Shown here: positions 5,717 to 6,719 of the stretch, piece by piece
How the letters are laid out: each line of letters opens with the position of its first letter
How positions within the stretch are numbered: the stretch's first letter is position 1
DNA from: an uncultured Opitutaceae bacterium
GTDB lineage: Bacteria > Verrucomicrobiota > Verrucomicrobiia > Opitutales > Opitutaceae
Length of the DNA stretch: 6,719 nt
Reading direction: 5' to 3'
NCBI GenBank assembly: GCA_903885525.1
Contig: CAISJA010000225.1
Span: 1-6,719, forward strand
Program-made: the position numbers and the translations under genes
The notes under the pieces: model-generated
What the model saw: only the letters and a program-made list of their open reading frames with translations
The model's database searches: none
What the model was told of the DNA's origin: nothing

Positions 5717-6719
5717 ATGCGCAAGCGACTGATCGGGACCGGGCTGTTTTGCCTCCAGGTTGCGGCCGCCCAGGCCGCAGTGGCCGCCGCCGGCGTTTTT
5801 CCCCGGCCGCTGGCGGAGTATGCCGACCCGGCCGGGGCGGGGCTCTGGGAACTCTTGTGCGGCCGGGTGGCGGCCGAGCCGTTCAATCTCGTGGCCACCG
5901 CCATCTTTGCCCTGGCCGTGCTGCACACTTTCTTTTCCGGCCGGATCCGGCATTGGGCCCAGGTGGTGGAGGAGCGCCACCGCGCGCGTTTCACCGCCCG
6001 GCCGGCGGACGGCGCGGAGGTCAGCTTTGGCGGACAGATGCTGCATTTCCTCGGCGAGGTGGAGGCGGTCTTTGGGCTCTGGGTGCTGGTGCTGGGGGCA
6101 GCACTGGTCCTGCTGAAGGGACCGGATGCAGCCATCCATTTCCTCGGCGCGGAGGTCGATTTTACGGAGGCGATCTTTGTCGTCATCATCATGGCGCTGG
6201 CCTCGACCCGGCCCGTGCTGCTGCTGGCGGAACGGGCGCTGCGGGCGGTGGCCGGACTGGGGGGAGGTAGCCCGCTGGCCTGGTGGCTGGCGATCCTCAC
6301 GCTCGCGCCCCTGCTCGGGGCCTTCATCACGGAGCCGGCGGCCATGACGATCGCGGCGCTGCTGCTGGGGCGGCAATTCTATGAACGCGAGCCAGGCGGA
6401 CGGTTGAAATACGCCACGCTCGGGCTGCTCTTCGTCAATATCTCCGTCGGGGGCACCCTGACGCATTTCGCCGCTCCGCCGGTGCTCATGGTGGCGACGT
6501 CGTGGGGCTGGGGCCTGGGCCACCTTTTCACCCATTTTGGCTGGAAGGCGATCATCGGGATCGGGCTCTGCAACCTGGCGGTGTTCCTGGCCTTCCGCCG
6601 CGAATTGCTGGCCCTGATTCCGGCGGCCGGTGAGGCCGGGACCCAGCCGGAGGAACCCGTTCCGGCTTGGGTGACCGCCGTGCACCTGCTTTTCCTGGCC
6701 TTCACGGTCTGGATGGCGC
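5717..6719 (+). CDS. Putative Na+/H+ antiporter (Na_H_antiport_3-like), C-terminus cut by window edge
   Basis: The visible 334 residues are a multi-pass inner-membrane protein resembling the putative Na+/H+ antiporter family Na_H_antiport_3 (PF07399, from memory); ion specificity is not shown. Seen: a basic start MRKRLIG then a hydrophobic Ala-rich stretch (about 5-28) that could be a signal peptide or first helix; AAEPFNLVATAIFALAVLHTFF (about 52-73, broken here by no polar residues except Asn); a charged soluble loop (about 74-100); then several helices. Two polar motifs inside the membrane part stand out: FITEPAAMT with Glu206-Pro207, and ISVGGTLTHFAAPPVLM with Gly245-His250. Both resemble the paired hairpin motifs of ion-transporter superfamily members such as NhaD and ArsB. 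ATG 5717 has AAAGG at 5703-5707, nine bases upstream, the best ribosome binding site in the window. The reading frame is open to the last base, so the stop lies outside. Confidence 0.82.
   Translation, partial: MRKRLIGTGLFCLQVAAAQAAVAAAGVFPRPLAEYADPAGAGLWELLCGRVAAEPFNLVATAIFALAVLHTFFSGRIRHWAQVVEERHRARFTARPADGAEVSFGGQMLHFLGEVEAVFGLWVLVLGAALVLLKGPDAAIHFLGAEVDFTEAIFVVIIMALASTRPVLLLAERALRAVAGLGGGSPLAWWLAILTLAPLLGAFITEPAAMTIAALLLGRQFYEREPGGRLKYATLGLLFVNISVGGTLTHFAAPPVLMVATSWGWGLGHLFTHFGWKAIIGIGLCNLAVFLAFRRELLALIPAAGEAGTQPEEPVPAWVTAVHLLFLAFTVWMA

Noticed and set aside
5636..6685. A 349-residue minus-strand open frame opposite the antiporter
   Set aside because: It is Gln/Arg/Gly-rich without domain character, while the plus strand encodes coherent membrane helices.

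Overview
The window is about 6.7 kb of GC-rich bacterial chromosome, densely packed with genes. Nothing in it looks mobile: I see no insertion sequence, integrase, tRNA, CRISPR array or phage gene. The gene set suggests a Gram-negative bacterium: a TonB/TolA-type energy transducer, zinc-free (C-minus) ribosomal proteins L36 and L31 side by side, a DUF1015 protein and a Na_H_antiport_3-type membrane protein. My best guess is Verrucomicrobiota, perhaps Opitutaceae. That is an impression from protein character and base composition, not a search result.

Layout. (1) Minus strand, 1-1076: an adenylosuccinate synthetase (PurA)-family protein, cut at its C-terminus by the window edge. It keeps the family signature motifs but has lost several usually invariant residues and carries a large insertion. 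(2) A 125-base divergent intergenic region. (3) Plus strand, 1202-3687: three tightly packed genes that look like one operon: a Maf nucleotide pyrophosphatase, a TonB/TolA-like transducer whose likely TTG start directly abuts the maf stop, and an RluA-family pseudouridine synthase whose GTG (or overlapping TTG) start sits on the transducer stop. (4) 3843-4243: rpmJ then rpmE, both zinc-independent, closed by a textbook intrinsic terminator at 4271-4296. (5) 4383-5597: a DUF1015 protein. (6) 5717 to the window end: the N-terminal three-quarters or so of a putative Na+/H+ antiporter.

How the genes fit together: most are housekeeping. Maf (clean-up of nucleotide pools), the pseudouridine synthase (RNA modification) and L36/L31 (ribosome) serve nucleotide and translation functions. 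The transducer and the antiporter act at the envelope and have no ExbB/ExbD, TolQ/R or receptor partner in view. The most interesting item is the divergent PurA-like protein: its retained and lost residues suggest either a diverged enzyme or one acting on a different nucleotide. Shine-Dalgarno-like sequences are weak or missing before most starts. Long antisense open frames are GC-composition shadows and are left out.
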